Notes: generated by a model from the letters alone, not told the origin. 64,000 bases of DNA from Pseudoalteromonas luteoviolacea H33-S (GCF_001625695.1 NZ_AUXY01000046.1:62001-126000), one strand, 5' to 3'. Numbered from the stretch's first letter, positions 16,908 to 26,920 are shown. Program-made: numbers and translations.

Positions 16908-18194
16908 ATGCTCGGAGATATTTCCGTCAAAGTAATAGAAGAACCCGTTAATCCCGTCAATCAGCTAGAATTAACGGATTACCAATACTCTCGTTTAGCG
17001 TCACAATTGATAGGTGAAATCCCAGATAGTGATATGCTTGACGAGGAAGAGCTTGCGCTATTTAGACGTGAGAAAGACGCCTATTTCGAAGCCAAGCCAC
17101 TCAACGCAAGCAAGGTGGTGGTGGTACTAAAAGCCACACGACTTTGCAATCTCAGGTGTACTTATTGCCACTCATGGGCTGAGGGACCTAACCAAACGGT
17201 CAAATTTGAAAACCTCATTTCCATTGTAAAGCGCATCTTGGCTATTCCCAATGTCTCACGAGTCGAATTCGTATGGCATGGCGGCGAAGTCACCCTGTTG
17301 CGTCCTGCGTTTTTCAAAAAATTAATCTGGCTTCAAGAGCAGTTCAAACGCAAAGATCACTTTATCACCAACACCATGCAATCAAATGCGGTGAATATCT
17401 CAAAAGAATGGCTCACCTTTTTACAAGGTATTGGCATGGCCGTTGGGATTAGCTTTGATGGGGTGCCTGAGATTAATGATACTCGTCGGCTTGATGTCCG
17501 TGGACGCCCGACAAGCCTAAAAGTTGCCGAAGGGATCAAGCGTTTGCAAGAATATGGGATCCCCTATGGCGCGCTGATAGTCGTTGATAGAGATGTGTAC
17601 AATGTAAGCCCGGAGCGGTTGCTCAGTTACCTCGCATCGATTGAGCTCAATGACATTGAGTTTTTAAACATTGTTCCTGATAACCGCGCACAGCCCGGTG
17701 ATGATATTGGCGATGCTTATATTAGCTACAAAGAGTATATCGAGTTTCTAAGTCGAGTTTATACCGTTTGGCATGCTCAATATCGCGGCATTATTCAGAT
17801 CCGCATGTTCGAAAACTTTATGGACGTATTAGCAGACAGGAGCAAACAACTCTCTGCCTGTTATTGGGCTGGCAACTGCTCACAAGAGATCATTACTATC
17901 GAGCCAAACGGGGACGTGTCGCCTTGTGATAAATATGTTGGTGACATTGGCAGTATTTATGGATCATTGCTGGATTCAGATTTAGCCACGCTGCTAGCCG
18001 ACTCGAAACATAACCAAACCTCAGTACTGGAAGAGGTTGAGTCACACTCTCGCATGCATGAATGTAAGTGGTTTTCAATTTGTAATGGCGGTTGCCCTCA
18101 TGATCGTGTAATCAATGCCCGACATGTAGAAGACTACGACGATAAATGTTGTGGCACAGGTAAATTATTAAAAGTCATTGAAGAGTCGATTTAA
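16908..18194 (+). CDS. darE: Radical SAM/SPASM peptide cyclase (DarE-type)
   Basis: The 428-residue enzyme has an N-terminal extension of about 75 residues, then the radical SAM cluster motif CNLRCTYC (Cys80, 84, 87) and the barrel, with GGEVTLL as the SAM-binding GGE loop. The C-terminal SPASM region carries cysteines in CYWAGNC, SPCDKYVG, ECKWFSICNGGCPHD and DDKCCG for auxiliary Fe-S clusters. DarE makes both the Trp-O-Trp ether and the Trp-Lys carbon bond on the WNWSKSF core. GGGAGA lies before the ATG. The stop is followed 4 bp later by the next gene. Identity rests on the combination of rSAM/SPASM architecture and a precursor with the exact darobactin core. Confidence 0.93.
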   Translation: MLGDISVKVIEEPVNPVNQLELTDYQYSRLASQLIGEIPDSDMLDEEELALFRREKDAYFEAKPLNASKVVVVLKATRLCNLRCTYCHSWAEGPNQTVKFENLISIVKRILAIPNVSRVEFVWHGGEVTLLRPAFFKKLIWLQEQFKRKDHFITNTMQSNAVNISKEWLTFLQGIGMAVGISFDGVPEINDTRRLDVRGRPTSLKVAEGIKRLQEYGIPYGALIVVDRDVYNVSPERLLSYLASIELNDIEFLNIVPDNRAQPGDDIGDAYISYKEYIEFLSRVYTVWHAQYRGIIQIRMFENFMDVLADRSKQLSACYWAGNCSQEIITIEPNGDVSPCDKYVGDIGSIYGSLLDSDLATLLADSKHNQTSVLEEVESHSRMHECKWFSICNGGCPHDRVINARHVEDYDDKCCGTGKLLKVIEESI

Positions 18195-18198
18195 ACAT

Positions 18199-19938
18199 AT
18201 GCTATTCAATGTAGAAGGGGTCGTTTATCAAACACTGAAGTCGTTATGTGCCAAACGCTACTGGGCAATAACGTGTATTGTTATGCTAAACGTCCTTGTC
18301 GTTTGCAGCTCATTTGGGATTGCTTATACCGTTGAGCTGCTGTTTAAGCAAGAGGTCACTGCAACCACACTAAACCAATTTGTTGCCATCATTTTGCTTC
18401 TGTTACTGACCTTTGTAGCAAGCAATGCCCTGAGACAAAAACTCGTATTTGATGTCAAAGAAATGATGAGCACCAAGTTGATGAGCTTTGCCATTGGCCG
18501 TTTAATGTATAAGCAACAGCAACTCTTTGACCAAACAGCGCCGTCTAAATTGTATTCTAATGTCGATTACGACATCAAAGCCATTAATGTTTATGTCCAC
18601 TTTGTTTTGAGTATTTTAATACAAGCATCTGCCACCTTGCTGTGTGGATTTATCTATTTGCTTGTTACCAATGTCTATATGACCTTAGTTTCCATCGTTG
18701 CCGTGCCTGTGGTGATCTTAATGATCTTTCGTATCAGCCAAAAAGTCTCACAAGCCAATAGCCATAAACGGGATATGGTCTCTATGCTCAACGCCGCCAT
18801 AATTGAATCTCTCAGTGGTATCCAATCTATCAAAGTGCACAAAATGGAAGGGTTACTCTCCACGCAAATAGAGTCAAAAGCAAGTGACGTCTACCGCGCG
18901 ACAAAAAGGCTACACTCGCTAGAGTCTATTGTCTCAGGCTTGATTATATTTGGTGGATTTTCAAGTGTTATCTTGGTGCTTTGGATTGGCGGGCATAACG
19001 TCATATCGGGGACAATGGCATCAGGTGAACTGGTCGCTTTTGTGATGGTATTGCTGTTAATGTCATATTCATTTGCCTCGATCAGCGATATTAATACAGT
19101 TACTGCCAAAGCCAAAAGTGCAATCAACAACTTAGAAACGTTATTGCAATGTGACTACGAATTGCACGCCATCAACACAAAATCTGCCGAAGATATCAAG
19201 CATATATCACTGTGTGATTTGTCGTTTAGCTATCAGAATAATAAAGAAAAAGCTCTCAATGGGATCAACTACACTTTTCAGCGCAATCATATTTATTCCA
19301 TTGTCGGTCGCTCTGGCTCTGGAAAAAGTACCCTGATCAAACTCATTTCCGGGCTGTATTATAACTACCAAGGCAAAATCTTATTGTCTGATGCTGAAGC
19401 AAAATCACAACAAGGCAGTCCACACAAACATGTGGCGCTGATTGAGCAAGACCCATTTTTTTTCAATGGCACAATTTGGCAAAATATTACGCTTGTCGAT
19501 AACGATAAAAAGATTGATGAGCTGAGGCTTAACCGCGCACTTGCACTCTCACAGTTTGACCGCGTTATAAAAAACAATCAGATCACAATCGACAGTAATA
19601 TCAGTACTAATGCCAACAATTTGTCCGGTGGCGAAAAACAACGCCTTGCCATTGCAAGAGCACTATACAGTGACTGCGGCATACTCATACTCGACGAAGC
19701 CACTAACTCTTTGGACAAGGCCACAGAATCAATACTGCATCAGCACCTGAGAGAAATCGCGAGGAATAAAATCGTCCTTGTCATCACACACAACTTAAAC
19801 AGTATCAATTTGTCTGATCAGGTGCTAGTTATCGAAAAAGGTAAAATTGCAGCTGCTCAGCCACCCAACCAAATCATTACCAACGAACACTTTATAAAAA
19901 TCAGTGAACAGACTAAGTCATTACAAAAGGAGTGTTAA
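18199..19938 (+). CDS. One-piece ABC exporter (transmembrane domain fused to ATPase)
   Basis: About 579 residues: six membrane segments in the first 300 residues, then an ATPase domain with Walker A VGRSGSGKST, signature NLSGGEKQRLAIARAL and Walker B GILILDEATNSLD. No N-terminal C39 peptidase is present, so it is not a leader-cleaving bacteriocin exporter. TTG at 18178 would extend into the rSAM gene; ATG at 18199, 4 bp after that gene's stop, gives a sensible N-terminus. This second transporter is additional to the FtsX/HlyD/ATPase pump. It could move the peptide across the inner membrane, handing it to the tripartite pump, or act in immunity. Both are inferences. Confidence 0.88.
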   Translation: MLFNVEGVVYQTLKSLCAKRYWAITCIVMLNVLVVCSSFGIAYTVELLFKQEVTATTLNQFVAIILLLLLTFVASNALRQKLVFDVKEMMSTKLMSFAIGRLMYKQQQLFDQTAPSKLYSNVDYDIKAINVYVHFVLSILIQASATLLCGFIYLLVTNVYMTLVSIVAVPVVILMIFRISQKVSQANSHKRDMVSMLNAAIIESLSGIQSIKVHKMEGLLSTQIESKASDVYRATKRLHSLESIVSGLIIFGGFSSVILVLWIGGHNVISGTMASGELVAFVMVLLLMSYSFASISDINTVTAKAKSAINNLETLLQCDYELHAINTKSAEDIKHISLCDLSFSYQNNKEKALNGINYTFQRNHIYSIVGRSGSGKSTLIKLISGLYYNYQGKILLSDAEAKSQQGSPHKHVALIEQDPFFFNGTIWQNITLVDNDKKIDELRLNRALALSQFDRVIKNNQITIDSNISTNANNLSGGEKQRLAIARALYSDCGILILDEATNSLDKATESILHQHLREIARNKIVLVITHNLNSINLSDQVLVIEKGKIAAAQPPNQIITNEHFIKISEQTKSLQKEC

Positions 19939-19940
19939 TA

Positions 19941-21458
19941 ATGGAGTCAAACCACCAAGTTGTTATCATTGGCGCAGGCCCTGCCGGCATGCAGCTCAGC
20001 TACTTTTTAAACAAAGCAAGCGTGTCTCATGTTGTGCTTGAACGCGCCGATATTCCAGGTAGCTTCTTCGCTACATACCCTGTACATCGCAAACTTATTT
20101 CAATAAATAAAGTGCATACCGGATTCGACGATAAAACCAAAAACCTGCGTTGGGATTGGAATTCATTGCTCAATGATGATGATGACTTTTCATTTAAGGA
20201 CTTTGACCAAAGTTACTACCCGAGTAGTGATAAGCTGGTCGAGTATATGGCTCAATTTGCCACACGCTATGAATTACCGATCCAATTTAATACCCATGTC
20301 GATTCAATAACAAAAACCAACTCGCAATTTGTAATTAGCTGTCGAAACAACAAAACTTACAACGCTAATATCTTGGTCGATGCAACTGGTATTGGGGAAT
20401 TAAATGTACCAAATATTGATGGTGTCGAGCATGTGATCCCCTACACAGAAATGAGCAATGATGTCTCTCAATTTAAAAATAAACGCATCTTGATCCTTGG
20501 TAAAGGAAACTCTGCTTTTGAAACGGCTGACAGCCTGATGGAAGTATCAGCGAATACGCATGTAATAAGCCCTAAAGACTTTAATTTTGCATGGGTTAGC
20601 CACTACCCAGGGCACTTGCGCTCAGTCAATCAAGGTTTTTTAGATACCTTTTTCCTCAAGCAACAAAATGCCATCCTAAACGGCACCATAGCGTCAATTA
20701 AACCGACCGAGCAAGGCCAATACTTAGTGGATATGATTTTCTCAGAGGATGGAGAACGAGAGTCCAACACATACGATCATATCGTCAATTGCAGTGGCTT
20801 TAAATGCAATTTTGATCACTATAGTGCTGATTTAAAGCCTGACTTATGCTTGATGGACAAATTCCCCAAGCTCAACCATCAATGGCAAAGTACCAATATT
20901 GATAATCTGTTTTTCTGTGGCGCGAATATGCAGTGCAATGATTACAAAGACTCCTCTACCCCCTTTGTACATGGCATTCGACACAATGCACAAACGCTGG
21001 CCGAGATACTAGTGAACAAGCTCCAAAATCGCACATGGCAAGCTAAGCAAACAATCACAGCAGAAACAGATTTATATGATGCCATCAGCGAGCAAATTCG
21101 ACGTGCAACCACCATTTGGTTTTTATTTGGTAACGTATATGATGTTTACGCACTTGATGCGCAAAATAATTTTCAGTTCTACGAAAGTATCCCTAAATTA
21201 GTCTTTGAACAAGAAGAGTTATTTAAAAATTTCAGTGGCTATACGCTTGAATTCAGTTACAAACTGCCAAAAGATGAGAACGAAAAACCCAAGTTTTCAA
21301 CACATGGCTTTTTGCATCCAATTATCATGAAATATCAAGGTGGCGAATGCATTGACGAAATACACATGCTGGAAGACATTTATAGCGAATGGGAAGATTT
21401 AGATAAGCTTGATAATGGTATTAAAGAGTTTATTTTAACAAGTCAATTTGAAATCTAA
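19941..21458 (+). CDS. FAD/NAD(P)-binding oxidoreductase, FMO/FOXRED2-like
   Basis: About 505 residues with an N-terminal FAD-binding GAGPAGMQ, ATYPVHRKL and SSDKLVEYMAQFA segments, the ATGIG hinge, and a second dinucleotide fold GKGNSAFETA. The C-terminal DNLFFCGANMQ segment closes the FAD site. The arrangement recalls flavin-containing monooxygenases and the FOXRED2 group. About 120 additional C-terminal residues have no recognised domain. It is the last gene of the RiPP operon, with AGGAG before the ATG at 19941; an in-frame GTG at 19932 overlaps the previous stop and is less likely. Such an enzyme is not in the minimal darobactin set. It might oxidise the peptide, recycle an electron carrier for the rSAM enzyme, or detoxify a by-product. 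Its role is unknown. Confidence 0.82.
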   Translation: MESNHQVVIIGAGPAGMQLSYFLNKASVSHVVLERADIPGSFFATYPVHRKLISINKVHTGFDDKTKNLRWDWNSLLNDDDDFSFKDFDQSYYPSSDKLVEYMAQFATRYELPIQFNTHVDSITKTNSQFVISCRNNKTYNANILVDATGIGELNVPNIDGVEHVIPYTEMSNDVSQFKNKRILILGKGNSAFETADSLMEVSANTHVISPKDFNFAWVSHYPGHLRSVNQGFLDTFFLKQQNAILNGTIASIKPTEQGQYLVDMIFSEDGERESNTYDHIVNCSGFKCNFDHYSADLKPDLCLMDKFPKLNHQWQSTNIDNLFFCGANMQCNDYKDSSTPFVHGIRHNAQTLAEILVNKLQNRTWQAKQTITAETDLYDAISEQIRRATTIWFLFGNVYDVYALDAQNNFQFYESIPKLVFEQEELFKNFSGYTLEFSYKLPKDENEKPKFSTHGFLHPIIMKYQGGECIDEIHMLEDIYSEWEDLDKLDNGIKEFILTSQFEI

Positions 21459-21486
21459 CCTTATTCCCTTATCTACATTGAAAGCA

Positions 21487-21510
21487 ATATGGCGCCATTT
21501 GGCGCCATAT
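21487..21510. terminator. Bidirectional hairpin terminator between dar operon and S41 peptidase
   Basis: Eleven-base perfect arms (ATATGGCGCCA and its complement) on a TT loop lie 28 bp after the flavoprotein stop and 14 bp beyond the stop of the convergent peptidase gene. Position between two converging genes and a very stable stem fit a shared terminator, although the T-run is poor on both strands. Confidence 0.7.
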
Positions 21511-21523
21511 ACCCTGCTAATAT

Positions 21524-23308
21524 CTAATTTCCCATCATATCATCAAGTACTTGCCGGGCTTTTTCTAATTGAATATCACTGTTTGTAGCAAATGATACTT
21601 GCGTAACTGGTACCAAGTGATCCGGCTGAATACCTACGCCAATCAGCTTGCTGCCATCCACTTGATCGGAGCGTTTACTGGTATACACGTATGTAATCGC
21701 ACTGTCGTTATCACCTTTAAACACTTCACCAACCATGATGTCTCCATTAATACCAGTTGTCACTTCTCCGATAATTGGGAAACCCATACTTTGGACAAAC
21801 ATCAACATGTGCTCACCGGCGCTTTGATTTTTCCGCTCACTCATAACAACCGTAGGCACGTTAAACAGCTTTTCGGTATTAGGTAATCTTGGTGGTTCTG
21901 ATAATACAAAGGAGTCCGCTTGTTCTGGTAATCTCTGAGCTGCAACAATAAAAGGCCCAACCGTTGTGAGTTTATCTGTAAAGTAACTTAAAAACCTTAA
22001 CGTCAAAGAGAAGTTACTAGGATAATTGCGCATGTCCAGCACTATCCCTTTGGCGCTTTTTAACACCTCTACCGCTTGCTCTAACGCTGCTTCATCAGTC
22101 ATTTTAAACAGTCTAAATAAAACGACGCCATCACCGAGTTCTTCTAGTAAAGGCTGATCTGGTCGATGATCATGCAGTGGCCCCATGACATCTTTATGCA
22201 CTGTCCCCGTTGTAGTGGTGAAGATTTCTCCGGATAACTTTTTAAAGGTCAGCTTCACAAGCTCCGGCGTTTTATAACTGCGATGAAACCTAGAAACGGC
22301 AGTTCTTTTTTCAACATGCGGGCTTCTAAATGTTTTGCCTAGCTCAGCATTGATAAGATCTTCGACTGATACATCATCAATCGCAATCAATTCATCTCCA
22401 ATATCAGCTTGCAAAGTCAAATAATGCGTTTTCTTACTTAAGATGGCTTTGCCTTCAATGTACTCTAAATCAAGCGGAAGTCGATAATCACCAAATTTTG
22501 AAAACTGCGCAGGCAACAAAATAAACAAATGATTATCTTGGAGCTTGGTAAACTCTCTTTGTACTTCTCGCTCTATATTTTTTGCGTCCCCAGTACAAGC
22601 TGCAAGTAAGTTTTCATGGCTATTTTTCCAGTTAAGCGGCACTTGTTCAAAATACGGCCAAAAGTGATTGGTTTCTCCCCATATCATGCTCAGTGCAGCC
22701 ATACACTTTGGGGGGGAAGCCAAAGAAGTACTTAAATTGGAAGCTGTATAAGCTTGTCCTTTTAGGCCTTGTTGATATTCTAAGTAAAGTGGCCAAAAGA
22801 TGGGCTGCCCTGCATACACATCGTCGTATACTTGACGTTTCGATGTCACTTCCCAATTAGAAATATTACCATACTCAAAGGTTTGTAAGGCGCGAAAATT
22901 ACCATTCATTGTCCTTGCGCCGATATTTATCCACGTATTTACAACGTCGGTATCACTAAATATAGGTAGCTGATCTACACTGCGATAAATATGCGGTGCG
23001 ACCTGCTTTAACAAAGACAAGCCCGTGTCTAATCTTTCTGTAGTAGGTGCTTCCACCATTTTACTAATACTATGTTCTAAAAAATTCTCCCATTGTGTAT
23101 TTGATACTGCATGGCTTGGATAGTAGTAACGCACCCTATGTACCAGTTCACTGAACTCAAGAATATCTGACAATGCTGCTTGATACTGAGCTTTATCGTG
23201 AGTTAGATCTAATGATACTTGGGCGAATTGACTGCTTGCATATGACGTACTACTGATAGTAAATAACGCGAGTACACACACCCGGCTATTAATACATTTT
23301 ATTGCCAT
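21524..23308 (-). CDS. Secreted S41-family (tail-specific protease-like) peptidase
   Basis: The 594-residue protein starts with a cleavable signal peptide (CVLALFTISSTSYA). After about 210 residues of unassigned helical sequence comes a PDZ-like region (LTLQADIGDELIAIDDVSVEDL) and then the S41 core: GIVLDMRNYPSNFSL corresponds to the conserved strand, and NQSAGEHML holds the probable catalytic Ser in the SAGE context. S41 enzymes cleave C-terminal regions of envelope proteins. The gene converges on the dar operon but is on the other strand with its own upstream region, so a role in darobactin maturation is possible only by proximity. Confidence 0.85.
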   Translation of the reverse strand: MAIKCINSRVCVLALFTISSTSYASSQFAQVSLDLTHDKAQYQAALSDILEFSELVHRVRYYYPSHAVSNTQWENFLEHSISKMVEAPTTERLDTGLSLLKQVAPHIYRSVDQLPIFSDTDVVNTWINIGARTMNGNFRALQTFEYGNISNWEVTSKRQVYDDVYAGQPIFWPLYLEYQQGLKGQAYTASNLSTSLASPPKCMAALSMIWGETNHFWPYFEQVPLNWKNSHENLLAACTGDAKNIEREVQREFTKLQDNHLFILLPAQFSKFGDYRLPLDLEYIEGKAILSKKTHYLTLQADIGDELIAIDDVSVEDLINAELGKTFRSPHVEKRTAVSRFHRSYKTPELVKLTFKKLSGEIFTTTTGTVHKDVMGPLHDHRPDQPLLEELGDGVVLFRLFKMTDEAALEQAVEVLKSAKGIVLDMRNYPSNFSLTLRFLSYFTDKLTTVGPFIVAAQRLPEQADSFVLSEPPRLPNTEKLFNVPTVVMSERKNQSAGEHMLMFVQSMGFPIIGEVTTGINGDIMVGEVFKGDNDSAITYVYTSKRSDQVDGSKLIGVGIQPDHLVPVTQVSFATNSDIQLEKARQVLDDMMGN

Positions 23309-23747
23309 GTCATTTCCTTGTTATTATTTTGCACACCATATAGTCAATAAAAACCAACTTTAATGTCAACTTATTAACAAACATGATGAAATATTTAATA
23401 AAGTAAATATCTGGCTTAACCAACTAAATACGTGCTCAGCATCAAGCTCAATCAAATTTCGGTAGCCAGAATTCGTACTCGCGATCAAATAATTAAACTC
23501 AAAAAAGTATATTAATTGGGGGTTAAGGGCCTGACCAGTACCTAAACTTGCTCAATGAAACAAAGAGGAATTTAGCAACACGGCTTTCTGATCAGTAAAC
23601 AAGCTGATTAAACACCGGTCTCATACTCAAAATCGATGAAATAACTAAGACTTATTTCTCATAAGTACACAAATTATGCTTGTGTTAGAAAATAGGAAAG
23701 GTATCGTATAGCAAATTTTATATTCAAGCTTGTTTGTTGGAAGTCAA
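23309..23747. other. Intergenic region between peptidase and fimbrial operon
   Basis: About 440 bp between divergent genes. It must carry promoters for the peptidase (minus) and the fimbrial operon (plus). No sigma-54 element like that before the pilin gene was found here. Short frames such as the one at 23564 end after a few codons. Nothing else is recognised. Confidence 0.5.
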
Positions 23748-24443
23748 ATGCGTTTATTTATGTTGTTACTTTTTTGGTTATCACTCCCAACCTTGGCCTA
23801 CCAAGTTCAACCTATGATTGTTGACCTTGCAGCGCATGGTAAAAAGTCGTTGGTTACTTACCGACTACAAAACCCCAGTGAGAACACATTACCAATCGAA
23901 ATAGAAGTATATAAACGTACATTTGATGAAAACCAGCAAGAAGTACTGGTGCCTGCAGAAGATGACTTCATCGTACTTCCTCCACAGGTCGAAGTTGCCG
24001 CAAACAGCTATCAAGTATTTCGCGCCAAATACTTGGGCTCACCAGAGCTCAAAGAAACGCACTCATACCGCATCGTTTTTAAGCAGCTTCCTTTACCTGA
24101 AGAAGATGACAAATCTGGGGTAAAAATGGTCTTTAATTTCGCCACTCTGGTATTTGTCAGTCCAGAGGGGATCAATGCGCAAGCACAAACCTCTATCCAG
24201 TGTGAAAAAATTGAAGATTGCACTTTTACCATTGCCAATTCTGGGAAACGCGTTTTAGATTTGTCGACCTTTGACTATCAGTTCCATAATGGCGAAACCA
24301 ATATAGAGTGGGCACAGCTTCAATCTATCACCTCTGGCCGGTTTATCATGCCGGGACATAAAATGGAAGTTGACTTGCAATCGATCCTGAATGAAAAGCC
24401 TAGTAAGAGCGCAAAACTTATCAGCCTATTTAATCAAAAGTAA
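23748..24443 (+). CDS. Fimbrial periplasmic chaperone (PapD-like)
   Basis: About 231 residues with a signal peptide (LLLFWLSLPTLA) and the two immunoglobulin-like domains of pilus chaperones. The first contains YRLQNPSENTLPIEIEVYKR and the edge-strand region YRIVFKQLPLPEED leading into VKMVFNFATLVFV. The chaperone supplies a donor strand to pilin subunits and delivers them to the usher in the periplasm. TTG at 23730 would lengthen the signal; the ATG at 23748 with GGAAG just upstream is preferred. It is the first gene of a chaperone, usher, tip subunit, pilin set, the usher starting 8 bp after its stop. Confidence 0.88.
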   Translation: MRLFMLLLFWLSLPTLAYQVQPMIVDLAAHGKKSLVTYRLQNPSENTLPIEIEVYKRTFDENQQEVLVPAEDDFIVLPPQVEVAANSYQVFRAKYLGSPELKETHSYRIVFKQLPLPEEDDKSGVKMVFNFATLVFVSPEGINAQAQTSIQCEKIEDCTFTIANSGKRVLDLSTFDYQFHNGETNIEWAQLQSITSGRFIMPGHKMEVDLQSILNEKPSKSAKLISLFNQK

Positions 24444-24451
24444 TTTAGCCC

Positions 24452-26920
24452 ATGTTTAAAATAGGCGCTTATTTCTGGCCTACTCATTTGCGAAGTGTGT
24501 TAATCACACTTCTGTTGTTTTCGGCTACTCGTGTTTTTTCAGCCTCATTCGAGATGGACTTTCCAGTACGGCTATATCTTGCCGAGGTGGGGCAAATTTC
24601 TGCCACCACAGACGGCTTTGAACTAAAATCTGTCTCTGCTGCTGAGTTTAAACAGCAACTAAGCCCCCAACTAAGCCAAGATGTCATTATGTGGCTTACC
24701 ACTCAAGGTGAAAAAGCCATCACACCCGAAGAGTTTGCGGCGCAAGGTATTGAATTGAAATTACAGCCTCAAGATCTCATCATTGATATGACACTGTCAG
24801 AAACAGCTATGGCAACTGACAACTTATCATATGGTCGACAAACCCATTTTGAGCAACCCAAAGGGGAAGCTTATTGGGCCATGCTGAACAACCTCAATTT
24901 AAATCATGAACGTTTCAACAATCATAATGACCATAGATCACAGTTTGAGTGGCTGATGAATTCAAATATTGGTGGCGGGGATGGTATCAACATGCGCAGT
25001 TCATTATTTTGGGAAGATGGCAGTCGCAGAGACAGCAAAGTCTACCGAGGAGAAACTGCACTTTACTACGACCAACCTAACAAGCCACTGCGCTTGACCT
25101 TGGGTGATACCAGTATAACGAGCACAGGACATTTATCTGGCGCACAGCTAGCTGGATTCAGTTTCAGCAAAGCCTATTCTAAGCTGCAGCCACAACGTAG
25201 GATAACCCCCGGTAATAGCCAACAATTTGTTCTCCCACGCATGGCCATATTAGAAGTCTACATTAACGACTTTTTAATCTCTCGATTGCGTCTAAATGCC
25301 GGTCGTTATGACCTTAGTGACCTTCCCCTTACTTCAGGCGAAAACGACATTCGCGTTATTGCCACCTACCCTAATGGCGAAACAGAAGAGTTTAATTTTA
25401 CTACACATTATAATGCAAGGTTACTTGCCAAAGGTTTAAGCGACTACTCTTTTGCCATTGGGTATTTGTCTACATTTGAAGAAAGACGTTTCGAATACGA
25501 TGACGATCTACTCATATCTGGTACTTACGAATACGGTTTAAGTGACAATTTTACCTTTGGATTTAACGGTGCAGTGCATCCCATTGGCCATGTAATTGGC
25601 TCTTTGGCAACCATAAACACACCTCTCGGTAATCTTTCATTGCGCTACTCGCAGAGCGAGAAAGATGGCACTACCGGTAATATTTATTCAGTAGAAACCG
25701 AACATAGCGTTTGGGGTCATGGTAACTTTGGCTCACCCAACTTACGCCTTGGCTACGAGATCAGCCATAACTTTACCAACACTCCTTGGCTTGAGTTTGA
25801 TACTATTAATAATCGAAATCGTGCATTTGTTGATTACAGTTATTTTATCAATCAACATATGGATATTAACCTCAATGCTGCTCGTGCAGACAATGACGAC
25901 AATGAAACAACAGATATCATCACTGCTGAATTCAATGTACGCTATGAGGATATCCGCTTTAGGCTAGGTTACAACTTTAGCGACAGTGAAGATGAACGGT
26001 TTGTCTCAGATAACAGACTTTTCCTCACCTTTACCTGGAACTATGATAGCCGTCGTTCAAACCACAGAGCCCGAGCGCAATATAATAGCCGGACAAAGGT
26101 CACCAGCGCCAGTTATGGCAAAACCAATTACAACTTTGTCAATGACTACGGCTATCAAGTCTTGGCAGAGCAAGGCGAAGGCTTTAGACAAGAACAATTA
26201 GAGGCCAGCTATACCGGCTCATTGATGAGAGCGGATGTCAGTACCAGCAACTATTCTCGCTATGGTATTGGTTCCGATAGTACCAGCAGTGTAAATCTGT
26301 CGACCAGCCTCGGTATTGCTGACGGACACGTCGGTATGAGTGCAACCACAACAGCACCCTTTGCGGTTATTACCAAACATAAAACGTTGCAAGACGCAGA
26401 TGTACTGGTCAATATCGACAGAGCGGGACGAGCTCAATCAAAGCCAAGCAATCAAATTGGTTCACTTATAGACTTAGGCAGTGGTTACAGTAAAGCGCAA
26501 CTCAATATTGATGTACCCAATGCGCCACTTGGCTATGACTGGGGGCCTGGTATGTATGTTAAGGTCGGGGGCGCAGCGACAGGACATCATATTCAAATTG
26601 GTTCTGACTTATCTTATACCGTGATAGGCACATTGGTTGATCACTCAGGCACACCAATTGCAATGAAACGAGGACGTATCATCAAACAGTACGCTGGCGA
26701 CTCGGATAATAAAAATACGACCGATACACAGGCGCAAAGCTGGGCATTCTTTACCAATAGAACAGGACGCTTTGTGGTCGAAGGTATTAGCACTGGCCAC
26801 TATCGTATTGAACTGGATGAACTGAGCGGGCAGTTCAGTATTGCAGATACAGCACAAAGGTTTGTTAGGCTAGGTACTATCTCCACACACATTGCGCAGC
26901 CTAAAGGAGGCACACAATAA
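24452..26920 (+). CDS. Fimbrial outer membrane usher
   Basis: The 822-residue protein has a signal sequence ending near VFSA, an N-terminal chaperone-binding domain, then a long beta-barrel region with alternating patterns (for example ISGTYEYGLSDNFTFGFNGA) and a central plug-like segment around ILEVYINDFLISRLRLNAGRYD, the most recognisable usher motif. The C-terminal domain includes VIGTLVDHSGTPI. The usher forms the assembly pore for fimbriae. Its stop overlaps the first base of the next start (ATAATGA), so downstream translation is coupled. The closest style is the SCPU/CsuD-like or alternate CS1-like usher; the exact clade needs a tree. Confidence 0.9.
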   Translation: MFKIGAYFWPTHLRSVLITLLLFSATRVFSASFEMDFPVRLYLAEVGQISATTDGFELKSVSAAEFKQQLSPQLSQDVIMWLTTQGEKAITPEEFAAQGIELKLQPQDLIIDMTLSETAMATDNLSYGRQTHFEQPKGEAYWAMLNNLNLNHERFNNHNDHRSQFEWLMNSNIGGGDGINMRSSLFWEDGSRRDSKVYRGETALYYDQPNKPLRLTLGDTSITSTGHLSGAQLAGFSFSKAYSKLQPQRRITPGNSQQFVLPRMAILEVYINDFLISRLRLNAGRYDLSDLPLTSGENDIRVIATYPNGETEEFNFTTHYNARLLAKGLSDYSFAIGYLSTFEERRFEYDDDLLISGTYEYGLSDNFTFGFNGAVHPIGHVIGSLATINTPLGNLSLRYSQSEKDGTTGNIYSVETEHSVWGHGNFGSPNLRLGYEISHNFTNTPWLEFDTINNRNRAFVDYSYFINQHMDINLNAARADNDDNETTDIITAEFNVRYEDIRFRLGYNFSDSEDERFVSDNRLFLTFTWNYDSRRSNHRARAQYNSRTKVTSASYGKTNYNFVNDYGYQVLAEQGEGFRQEQLEASYTGSLMRADVSTSNYSRYGIGSDSTSSVNLSTSLGIADGHVGMSATTTAPFAVITKHKTLQDADVLVNIDRAGRAQSKPSNQIGSLIDLGSGYSKAQLNIDVPNAPLGYDWGPGMYVKVGGAATGHHIQIGSDLSYTVIGTLVDHSGTPIAMKRGRIIKQYAGDSDNKNTTDTQAQSWAFFTNRTGRFVVEGISTGHYRIELDELSGQFSIADTAQRFVRLGTISTHIAQPKGGTQ

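Noticed and set aside
21524..23308. S41 peptidase as a dedicated darobactin leader protease
   Set aside because: It is on the opposite strand, beyond the terminator, with its own upstream region; proximity alone does not support the role.
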